From positions 1 to 33,197 of the forward strand of contig JABDKH010000013.1 of NCBI GenBank assembly GCA_013002345.1: a stretch of 33,197 nucleotides of DNA, written 5' to 3'. The stretch is from Rhodothermales bacterium. Lineage in GTDB: Bacteria; Bacteroidota; Rhodothermia; Rhodothermales; JABDKH01. This document shows positions 1 through 7,016 of this stretch, piece by piece. The position numbers and the translations under genes are program-made. Position 1 is the first letter of the stretch. Every line of letters starts with the position of its first letter. The notes below the pieces were generated by a model. The model was not told the origin of the DNA. It was given only the letters and a program-made list of their open reading frames with translations, and searched no databases.

Positions 1-1451
1 CGGCTCTGCGCGCCGACCCCACGCCGGTCGTTCGATCCCGTGAAATCGTCGATGCTGCGCTCAAGGACGGATCAAGCTATTACGGCATCAACACAGGGTT
101 CGGTGCGCTCGCACGAGAGCGAATACCGGCCGACCAACTCGAGACACTGCAGCGAAATCTTCTGCTGAGTCATGCCGTTGGGGTTGGAGACTGGGTGCCG
201 GTACCGATATCGCGTTTGATGCTGCAGTTGAAGATTCACGCACTGGGACTTGGATTTTCGGGCGTGTCGCTGTCAGTCTTTGAACGGCTTCTGTCCTTCG
301 TGGAGATGGACCTAATCCCGGCTATCCCGTCCAAAGGCAGCGTCGGCGCGTCGGGAGATCTCGCCCCGCTCGCTCATATGACACTTCCGCTGATCGGCCG
401 TGGATTGTTCTGGAGTGGCGACGGCTCGACACTCCTCGACGCGGACAAAGTCCTTGCTCAGAATGGCCTGGCCCCGGTGACGCTGGGCCCCAAGGATGGT
501 CTCTCGCTCATCAACGGCACACAGTTGATGAGTGCCTATGGCGCGTATGTGCTTGAGAAATCGAGTCGACTCGCAAAGCTCGCGGATGTTGTCGCGGCGA
601 TGAGTCTGGAGGCGCTGCAGGGAAGTCTGCTCCCGTTCGACGAACGAATACAGGCTGTTCGGCCGTTCGCCGGGCAGATCGATGTGGCTGCCAACGTCAG
701 GGCGATGCTACTCGATAGCGAGATTCTGGAATCACATCGCGACTGCGGTAAGGTGCAGGATCCGTACTCATTGCGGTGTGTGCCGCAGGTTCATGGTGCC
801 ACACGAGGCGCACTTGGACACGCGTCAGAAGTGATCGAGACAGAACTGAATTCGGCGACCGATAATCCGCTCGTATTTTCGGACGGGTCCATTTTGAGCG
901 GAGGTAATTTCCATGGCCAGCCACTCGCACTGGCGATGGACTACATGGCGATAGCGCTGGCGGAGCTGGCCAGTATCTCGGAACGACGCCTCTATCTGCT
1001 ACTCTCGGGGCAGGATGGTTTGCCGCAGTTGCTGATGCGACAGACCGGAGTGAACTCGGGATTCATGATTCCTCAGTACACCGCTGCAGCACTGGTATCT
1101 GAGAACAAGATTCTCTGCCACCCCGCGTCCGTAGACTCGATTCCGACCAGCCTGGGTCAGGAAGATCACGTTAGCATGGGGAGCATCAGTGCGATAAAAC
1201 TTCTCCAGGTCTTTCGCAATGTTGAAACGGTGCTGGCGATCGAGCTGTTGGCGGCCTCTCAGGCGCTGGACTACCGACATCCGCTACGTCCCGGGCGCGG
1301 TGTAGCAGCGGCGCACGGCTTTGTGCGCCACGTGATAGCCCATCGTGAGTCGGACTACTATTTCCGGGAAGATCTGGATCCGTGTATGGAGATCGTACGG
1401 ACTGCAGGTTTACTGAAGTCGGTAGAAGAGGAGGTTGGAGCACTCCGATAA
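1..1451 (+). CDS. hutH: Histidine ammonia-lyase, 5' truncated
   Basis: First step of histidine degradation in the cytoplasm: non-oxidative removal of ammonia from L-histidine to give urocanate. The reading frame is already open at base 3 and encodes the YGINTGFG motif with the family's catalytic Tyr near the N-terminus. The Ala-Ser-Gly triplet that cyclises into the MIO electrophile is at 348-356, inside GSVGASGDLAP. Also present are the family segments SLINGTQ, TDNPLVF and GNFHGQP. Compared with the usual ~500 residues, roughly the first 30 are lost beyond the window edge. Only one base separates the TAA stop from the hutI ATG, so the two are surely co-transcribed. hutU (urocanase), the step between HutH and HutI, is not in the window and may lie upstream. 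Confidence 0.97.
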   Translation, partial: ALRADPTPVVRSREIVDAALKDGSSYYGINTGFGALARERIPADQLETLQRNLLLSHAVGVGDWVPVPISRLMLQLKIHALGLGFSGVSLSVFERLLSFVEMDLIPAIPSKGSVGASGDLAPLAHMTLPLIGRGLFWSGDGSTLLDADKVLAQNGLAPVTLGPKDGLSLINGTQLMSAYGAYVLEKSSRLAKLADVVAAMSLEALQGSLLPFDERIQAVRPFAGQIDVAANVRAMLLDSEILESHRDCGKVQDPYSLRCVPQVHGATRGALGHASEVIETELNSATDNPLVFSDGSILSGGNFHGQPLALAMDYMAIALAELASISERRLYLLLSGQDGLPQLLMRQTGVNSGFMIPQYTAAALVSENKILCHPASVDSIPTSLGQEDHVSMGSISAIKLLQVFRNVETVLAIELLAASQALDYRHPLRPGRGVAAAHGFVRHVIAHRESDYYFREDLDPCMEIVRTAGLLKSVEEEVGALR

Positions 1452-1452
1452 T

Positions 1453-2682
1453 ATGCCCACGCTTCGAAACATCACGTGCCTGGCAACCTGCTCGGCCGGC
1501 AAGGGGCCTTCCGATGCAGACGTGATCGAAAATGCCGCATTGGTCTGGACGGGCGACCGTATTCAGTGGGTCGGGCCGGAGGCGGATCTTCCGGAGCAGT
1601 ACCGTGGCGAGTTCCCGATGGATGCCGCGGGTGCACTGGTGGTGCCGGGTCTCATCGACTGTCATACGCACCTGGCGTTTGGTGGCTGGCGCGCCGACGA
1701 GTTTGAGTTGCGTTCGCGCGGCGCTACGTATCTCGACATTGCCCGAAAGGGTGGCGGCATCCTGAGCACGGTACGGGAAACGCGTCGCACCTCAGAAGAC
1801 GACCTGCTGCGGAGGGTCCGCGACTTTGGCGTTCATATGCTTCGATTGGGTGTGACAACGGTCGAGTGCAAGAGCGGGTATGGCCTGACTCTGGATGATG
1901 AACTGAAGCTGCTGCGGGTGTACCGGCGCCTGGCGCAGGAGGGGCCGATCAATATCGTCGCAACGTTGCTTGCGGCTCACACCGTTCCCGAGGAATTTCG
2001 AGACGATCGGAGCGGTTATGTCGACGAGATCTGTAGCCGCATCATTCCTCACGTGGCCGCTGAGAGACTCGCCGAATTTTGCGATGTGTTCGTCGAGGAG
2101 TCGGCTTTTTCTATCGACGAGGGTCGCCGCGTCCTCGTAGCAGCGGCCGAGCACGGTCTGAGAGCGAAGCTCCACGCCGATCAACTGACGGACGGCGGCG
2201 GCGCGGCGCTGGCGGCGGAGATGCAAGCCGCGTCGGCGGACCATCTCGAGTGCATAAGCGACGACGGGGTGACGGCGTTGAGCAAGGCCGACGTAGTGGC
2301 CGTGACCCTTCCCATTGCATCACTTTACCTGCGCCAGACGCCGCTTGATGCAAGAAGATTGATTGACGCCGGCGCGCGGGTAGCGGTGGCCACCGATTTC
2401 AATCCAGGCAGTGCTCCCAGCTATCACCTGCCGCTGGCCATGACCCTTGCGTGCATCATGAACGGACTCACGCCGGCGGAAGCCCTGCGCGCTGCCACCA
2501 TCAATGCGGCAGCGGCCATCAATCGCGAGCATCTTCTCGGATCACTGGAACGTGGAAAGCAGGCTGATTTTGTGCTTGTGGAAGCCGGATCCATCAATGA
2601 GTGGCTTTACCACTTTCGACCGAACTCCGTGCTGAATACATTCATCCGCGGTCGAATCGTGTACGAAGCGAGACGTAACTAG
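1453..2682 (+). CDS. hutI: Imidazolonepropionase
   Basis: Third enzyme of histidine degradation: a metal-dependent amidohydrolase that opens 4-imidazolone-5-propanoate to N-formimidoyl-L-glutamate. The 409-residue product has the usual family length. Visible motifs are the metal-binding HTH at residues 71-73 followed by LAFGGWRADEF, the AAHTVP segment, KLHADQ with its conserved His, SADHLE, and ATDFNPGS with the catalytic/metal Asp near the C-terminal third. I chose the ATG at 1453, preceded by GGAG about 12 bases upstream, over an in-frame TTG at 1435 that would overlap hutH. It is sandwiched tightly between hutH and hutG as one operon. Confidence 0.97.
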   Translation: MPTLRNITCLATCSAGKGPSDADVIENAALVWTGDRIQWVGPEADLPEQYRGEFPMDAAGALVVPGLIDCHTHLAFGGWRADEFELRSRGATYLDIARKGGGILSTVRETRRTSEDDLLRRVRDFGVHMLRLGVTTVECKSGYGLTLDDELKLLRVYRRLAQEGPINIVATLLAAHTVPEEFRDDRSGYVDEICSRIIPHVAAERLAEFCDVFVEESAFSIDEGRRVLVAAAEHGLRAKLHADQLTDGGGAALAAEMQAASADHLECISDDGVTALSKADVVAVTLPIASLYLRQTPLDARRLIDAGARVAVATDFNPGSAPSYHLPLAMTLACIMNGLTPAEALRAATINAAAAINREHLLGSLERGKQADFVLVEAGSINEWLYHFRPNSVLNTFIRGRIVYEARRN

Positions 2683-2725
2683 CGAGACTGCCGTATTTGC
2701 TCAAGAATCAAGTGGTCGATCCGGA

Positions 2726-3676
2726 ATGAATTACCAGGTATCAGATTTCGATGAGTGGAGCGGGCATTCTCCAGGAACCGACGACGATCCGCGTCTCGGG
2801 GACTATGTATCGTTTTCCCCGGGCGGACATCAGGAAATCCTGATTGCGATGGCGGGCTTTCCTGTGGACGACGGGGTCCGGACCAACGGGGGACGCGTAG
2901 GGGCCGCTCATGCGCCGGACGACATACGCAAAATTTTGTACCGCATGACGCCGGATGGTCGCCGCTCGACCGAGCACGTCCATGTCCTTCAACGGACGCT
3001 GGATGTCGGCAACCTTCGCGCTGGTCGATCCCTCGTCGAGAAGCAGGAATCGCTCGGACAATTCGTTCGGGATTGTCTCCTTGCCGGTGTGCTGCCCGTC
3101 ATTCTCGGCGGTGGGCATGAGACCGCCTACGGTCACTTTCTCGGGTACATGGAGGCCGACCGGAGCGTGAATATTCTTAACCTGGATGCTCACGCGGATG
3201 TGCGCCCGCTCGTCAGGGGTAAGGGCCACAGCGGTTCGCCGTTTCGGCAGGCGCTCGATCATCCGTCCGGTAAGTGCCTGTCATACTCGGTTGCGGGATT
3301 GCAACCCGGCCGCAACGCCTCGGCCCACCTCGCTTTTCTCGCGAAGCGTTCCGCTCGGGTGTACTGGGTCGACGATACGACCGAGCCGATGATCGAGCGG
3401 CTCATGGTGCCCGCTAACGAGGCCGGCCCCGTGATGCTATCTCTCGACATGGATGTTGTAGACCAGAGCTACGCTCCCGGCGTCAGCGCCCCAACGGTCG
3501 GTGGGATCGAACAACGATTGCTCATTGATCTGGCACTAACAGCGGGAGCGACACCGAGCGTAACGTCGGTAGATCTGGTGGAGGTCAATCCAATGGTTGA
3601 CGAAGGCGGTCGCACAATTCGCCTTGCAGCACACGTGATCTGGAGCTTCCTGCTCGGATTTGCGGAGAGAACATGA
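2726..3676 (+). CDS. hutG: Formimidoylglutamase (arginase/ureohydrolase family)
   Basis: Last step of this branch of histidine degradation: hydrolysis of N-formimidoyl-L-glutamate to glutamate and formamide with a binuclear Mn centre. The 316-residue protein shows the ureohydrolase metal ligands in order: GGGHE (His), the NLDAHADVRP segment (DxHxD), and SLDMDVVDQSYAPG (DxD). The arginase family includes agmatinase and arginase, but position directly after hutHI makes HutG the best assignment. The stop overlaps the next start by four bases (ATGA at 3673-3676), implying translational coupling to the asparaginase-like gene. Confidence 0.94.
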   Translation: MNYQVSDFDEWSGHSPGTDDDPRLGDYVSFSPGGHQEILIAMAGFPVDDGVRTNGGRVGAAHAPDDIRKILYRMTPDGRRSTEHVHVLQRTLDVGNLRAGRSLVEKQESLGQFVRDCLLAGVLPVILGGGHETAYGHFLGYMEADRSVNILNLDAHADVRPLVRGKGHSGSPFRQALDHPSGKCLSYSVAGLQPGRNASAHLAFLAKRSARVYWVDDTTEPMIERLMVPANEAGPVMLSLDMDVVDQSYAPGVSAPTVGGIEQRLLIDLALTAGATPSVTSVDLVEVNPMVDEGGRTIRLAAHVIWSFLLGFAERT

Positions 3677-4182
3677 CGCAGGAGAATCTCAGACCAGGGC
3701 GAGTTCGTGTGTTCACGACTGGCGGTACGATCGACAAGGTCTACTTCGACGCCAGGAGCCGTTATGAAGTTGGACGTCCGCAAATATCGGACATGTTGAA
3801 GGAGGTGAACGCGAGTGTCGAGTACGCCGTTGAGTCTCTGTTCATGAAAGATAGTCTCGATATGAACGATGAAGATCGGAGACTTGTCCTGGAATCCGTG
3901 GAGCGGGCCGATGAAGACCGAATTCTGATTACACACGGGACTGATACGATGGTCGAAACGGCGCGGGTGTTGTCGGTGGCCATTGGTAAGACGATCGTAC
4001 TTGTCGGTTCGCTCAGTCCATCCCGGTTTAAGGGCAGCGACGCGGAGTTCAATATCGGCTTTGCACTGGCGGCGGTGCAGCTTCTGCCTCCGGGTGTCTA
4101 CGTTGCGATGAACGGGCTGGTATTCCGGCACGATGAGGTTCAGAAAAATCTCGAGGCCAACCGGTTCGAAACGAACGTCTGA
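3673..4182 (+). CDS. Single-domain asparaginase-like protein
   Basis: A 169-residue protein resembling only the N-terminal domain of L-asparaginase/Glu-tRNA(Gln) amidotransferase GatD-type enzymes. The first nucleophile motif TTGGTI is at residues 15-20 (Thr19) and the second, THGTDT, at about 87-92 (Thr90-Asp91). A segment like the conserved SPSRFKGSDAEFN follows at 115-127. Full asparaginases have about 320 residues with a C-terminal domain that completes the active site; that half is absent, and the frame ends in a clean stop with no asparaginase-like sequence after it. GGAGAG precedes the ATG, which overlaps the hutG stop. The family annotation is secure; the substrate is not. It may be an amidase acting on a hut-derived or unrelated amide. 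Confidence 0.85.
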   Translation: MTQENLRPGRVRVFTTGGTIDKVYFDARSRYEVGRPQISDMLKEVNASVEYAVESLFMKDSLDMNDEDRRLVLESVERADEDRILITHGTDTMVETARVLSVAIGKTIVLVGSLSPSRFKGSDAEFNIGFALAAVQLLPPGVYVAMNGLVFRHDEVQKNLEANRFETNV

Positions 4183-4190
4183 GAGCCTGT

Positions 4191-5051
4191 ATGTGGAAGT
4201 CGTTGAACGGACTGGTGCGGATCGTACGTCCGCTCAACTGTGTTATGTTCTTCTCAGGCACTGTGGTCGGCGGCATCATCGTCGCCAGCGCCGGCGCACT
4301 TCAATGGCCTGGAAACGCGCCGCTGATTCTAGCGAGTGTTTCGGCCACGCTGGTCGGCGCAAGCGGTAACGTCATCAACGATTTGTACGATGTCGAAATC
4401 GATCGCTTGAATCGTCCGATGCGGCCGCTGCCATCCGGTATCGTCACACCCAACCAGGTACGCATTCTCTGGATTTTTCTCGCGATATCCGGACTTGCTG
4501 TCGCTCTGCTGGTTTCCGCCCTGCATCTGGCGATCGCAGCGTCATCAGTCGTGCTGCTCGTTGCGTACAGCGCCAGACTCAAGTCGGTATCACTGATCGG
4601 GAATCTGGTGGTGAGTATAGTTGTGGCCACATCACTGGTCTACGGAGCACTGAGCATCGGTGGAGCAGCTCTCGCGATTCCCGCGGCGATCTTCGCTCTC
4701 GTCACCACGATGTCACGCGAGTTAGTGAAAGACATCGAGGACCTGCACGGAGACAGAGCCCGGGGTGTCGGCTCGTTCGCAGTGCGTGCGGGGACTGCGA
4801 GGAGTGCACATTTAGCCGCCGCACTGCTGCTTGTTACGATTGGATTGACGCCGACGCCGTACCTCGTGATGGGATATAGCGGTCTCTACCTCCTGCTGAT
4901 GTTGGTTTCAAACGGTTTTCTGCTGTCGGCAGTGTGGTGGGTGCTTCATACCGATTCTGAGAAATCCGCTACCCGAGCCAGCCGCAACATTAAAGCCGCC
5001 ATGATTGTTGGTCTTGCCGCACTGGCGGCATCCGGCGTTGGTCCGGCGTGA
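4191..5051 (+). CDS. UbiA-family prenyltransferase
   Basis: A 286-residue polytopic membrane protein of the UbiA superfamily, which transfers polyprenyl chains from prenyl diphosphates to an acceptor. The first Asp-rich motif NDLYDVEID lies at residues 63-71, followed by RLNRPMRPLPSG. The second is KDIEDLHGDRARG in the middle of the protein. Several hydrophobic helices alternate with these loops. The N-terminal pattern and the NRP-RPLPSG block resemble the group usually annotated geranylgeranylglycerol-phosphate geranylgeranyltransferase in Bacteroidota; the acceptor (glycerol phosphate lipid, quinone precursor, heme or chlorophyllide) cannot be read from sequence. It starts 8 bases after the asparaginase-like gene and is probably the last gene of the hut transcription unit. 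Confidence 0.88.
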   Translation: MWKSLNGLVRIVRPLNCVMFFSGTVVGGIIVASAGALQWPGNAPLILASVSATLVGASGNVINDLYDVEIDRLNRPMRPLPSGIVTPNQVRILWIFLAISGLAVALLVSALHLAIAASSVVLLVAYSARLKSVSLIGNLVVSIVVATSLVYGALSIGGAALAIPAAIFALVTTMSRELVKDIEDLHGDRARGVGSFAVRAGTARSAHLAAALLLVTIGLTPTPYLVMGYSGLYLLLMLVSNGFLLSAVWWVLHTDSEKSATRASRNIKAAMIVGLAALAASGVGPA

Positions 5052-5125
5052 GTTCCCGCGGCATTGCAGTCGATGGTTGACGTGCGCATCTTGTGACGTC
5101 GGTTACTCCTGACATCATCATCCCC

Positions 5126-5686
5126 ATGAAGACGGATAGCGAACAGATTGCCGGTCTCGTTGATCGGGCCAACGATGGGGACGAACAGTCGCGCGATCGA
5201 CTGCTGCGTTGGCTCGAGCCCGTACTCAGGGGGTTCTTTGTGAAAAGAATCGGCTTGCGCACTGAGGTCGACGATCTGGTTCAGAATACACTCGTCAGAG
5301 TTCATCAAGGAATGCCGCGCCTGCGCGAGTCGGGCAGCCTCAAGGCGTTCTCGATGAAGGCGGCGCTGTTCGAACTCCAGGATTTCTATCGCGGTCGCTA
5401 CGGGCCGAAGGAGCGCAATCTCCTCGATGAGATCGAGTTGGAAGACGTACGAACCCGGGTACAGGATGCCATGTCAATTGACATTGAGATGGCGCTCAGC
5501 TCCTTGACTCCACAGGCGCGTCGGATTATTGAACTGAAGGAGTACGGATACAAGTACAGCGAAATCGCAGGAATGGTCGGATCGACCGAAGCAGCCATCA
5601 AGATGCAGGTCAAGCGCGCTTTTGAGAAGATGCGCGACCTGCTCGCCGCCATTTCTGTGCTGTTCATCATGTTACTATTTCGGTGA
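5126..5686 (+). CDS. ECF-type RNA polymerase sigma factor
   Basis: A 186-residue extracytoplasmic-function sigma-70 protein. Region 2 spans roughly the first 90 residues, with EVDDLVQNTLVRVH as region 2.2 and a DFYRGRYG segment after it. Region 4 has the helix-turn-helix YKYSEIAGMVGSTEAAIKMQ followed by VKRAFEKMRDLL. It directs RNA polymerase to target promoters once freed from its anti-sigma partner, which is very likely the FecR-type gene 38 bases downstream. The protein ends in a hydrophobic stretch of about a dozen residues (ISVLFIMLLF). Start choice is uncertain: ATG at 5126 is used, but a GTG at 5093 is in frame and neither has a clear ribosome binding site. Confidence 0.92.
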   Translation: MKTDSEQIAGLVDRANDGDEQSRDRLLRWLEPVLRGFFVKRIGLRTEVDDLVQNTLVRVHQGMPRLRESGSLKAFSMKAALFELQDFYRGRYGPKERNLLDEIELEDVRTRVQDAMSIDIEMALSSLTPQARRIIELKEYGYKYSEIAGMVGSTEAAIKMQVKRAFEKMRDLLAAISVLFIMLLFR

Positions 5687-5724
5687 ACCCTACGGCTATA
5701 GTATCTGGAAACGGATAGAAGATC

Positions 5725-6864
5725 ATGAACATCAGGTTTGAGCATATTGGCGAGATGTCCCCGGAGGCGCGGGCTGCGTTTTTGAGGGAAATCGGCGAAA
5801 ATGATGCCATTCTGAGCGATTATGCGGCCTGGTTGGCGATTTCGGAACGCATTCGCTTCCGGCAGGAAGAAGTCGTTTCCGACAGAAGGGTCCTCGTGCT
5901 TGCCGCCCTGCAGCGTGCCGGAATGGAAACGGCCCTGAGTGACGACGAGCGCGGTCAGTTGCGGGCTATCTGGCCGCAGATTGAAGAGTCATGGGAAGAC
6001 ACGACGTTTCTGGATGACATTCTGAATCGGATCGCGGCCGACGCGAGTGATTTTGAAGAGAGCTGGACGTTGCGAGAGGGCCACTTGCGTGACGCCGTAT
6101 CCGCCGTGTCTCCGCGGGCACATGAGCGTCGACTTGCGCGGACGGCGTGGCGCATCGCCGCCGTTGCCGCTACCGTGATCTTCGCGGGCATACTCCTTTT
6201 TGTCGCGAGGCGCGATGCAGGCCTTGTTACGTACGATGTGCCGACAGGCGAGATTCAGAACATTACCATGTTGGACGGCTCAATCGTTCGCCTCTTCGGA
6301 CCGGCGGAGTTGAGTTATCGCGGCGTTGATTCGAAATCGTCCCGCCCGGAAGTCATGCGCCTGACCGGTGATGCATTCTTCGAAGTTGTTGTATCGGATG
6401 CGCCGTTTCTCGTGGAAACGTCCACGGCGCGTGTCTCCGTCCTTGGTACGAGTTTTGGCGTTCAGAGCGTCGTTGATCAAACTGACGTTGTCGTCGTCGC
6501 GGGAGAAGTGTCCGTCGGATCCCGAGCCGGCCACGATTCGGTGACAAAGCTGATTGCCGGCCAAACCTGCGTCGTACTGCGAGACAATGCGCCATCTGGC
6601 CCAGTGGAGATCAACCTGTCCGAAGCTCTCGCATGGGCTAACCTGTTCGTCTTCCGCAAGACGCGACTGTCGGAGATTGCAGAAATCCTGTCACAACACT
6701 ACGGAGTGACTGTGACCGTCGATTCAGGTCTTGCCACGAAGACCATCACCGGCACGTTTGACAGATCCAGCGACCTTGAGGACATCCTTGAGACGCTCGC
6801 AAAGACGCTCGGCGCGAAGGTCGCTCGCATCTCGACCGGGTACCGTTTGACCGACCTGAGCTAA
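5725..6864 (+). CDS. FecR-type transmembrane anti-sigma factor
   Basis: A 379-residue inner-membrane regulator that would hold or activate the ECF sigma factor in response to the outer-membrane receptor downstream. The N-terminal ~140 residues are cytoplasmic and helical. A single membrane segment lies at about 142-161 (AAVAATVIFAGILLFVA). The periplasmic FecR domain runs from about 169 to 265 with the characteristic PTGE and LDGS.VRL blocks. A C-terminal DUF4974/STN-like domain follows from about 311 (TRLSEIAEILSQHYGV, then DLEDILETLAKTLG). Gene order sigma-FecR-TonB receptor is the classical cell-surface signalling arrangement of Bacteroidota. The N-terminal part is longer than in the E. 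coli FecR prototype, which is common in Bacteroidota. Confidence 0.93.
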   Translation: MNIRFEHIGEMSPEARAAFLREIGENDAILSDYAAWLAISERIRFRQEEVVSDRRVLVLAALQRAGMETALSDDERGQLRAIWPQIEESWEDTTFLDDILNRIAADASDFEESWTLREGHLRDAVSAVSPRAHERRLARTAWRIAAVAATVIFAGILLFVARRDAGLVTYDVPTGEIQNITMLDGSIVRLFGPAELSYRGVDSKSSRPEVMRLTGDAFFEVVVSDAPFLVETSTARVSVLGTSFGVQSVVDQTDVVVVAGEVSVGSRAGHDSVTKLIAGQTCVVLRDNAPSGPVEINLSEALAWANLFVFRKTRLSEIAEILSQHYGVTVTVDSGLATKTITGTFDRSSDLEDILETLAKTLGAKVARISTGYRLTDLS

Positions 6865-7016
6865 TTGGTCTGGCCCAGCGCCGCCTCGGGTAAAGCCACC
6901 CGTCATCTGGCAGCGCGCGTCATTTTTTGTCTCCCGGGAGAATCTTCGACGGTGCGTCGTTAGCACGGGACGTGCTCTCGATCCCCAAAGCCCGGATTCA
7001 CCCGTCGAGGATGTCG

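Noticed and set aside
6931-6976. CTCCCGGGAG palindrome and AGCACG-GGA-CGTGCT stem before the TonB receptor as a riboswitch
   Set aside because: Two short unrelated hairpins without a known aptamer pattern.
6927-7016. Upstream extension of the TonB receptor from TTG 6927
   Set aside because: It would place about 30 polar residues before an otherwise perfect signal peptide.
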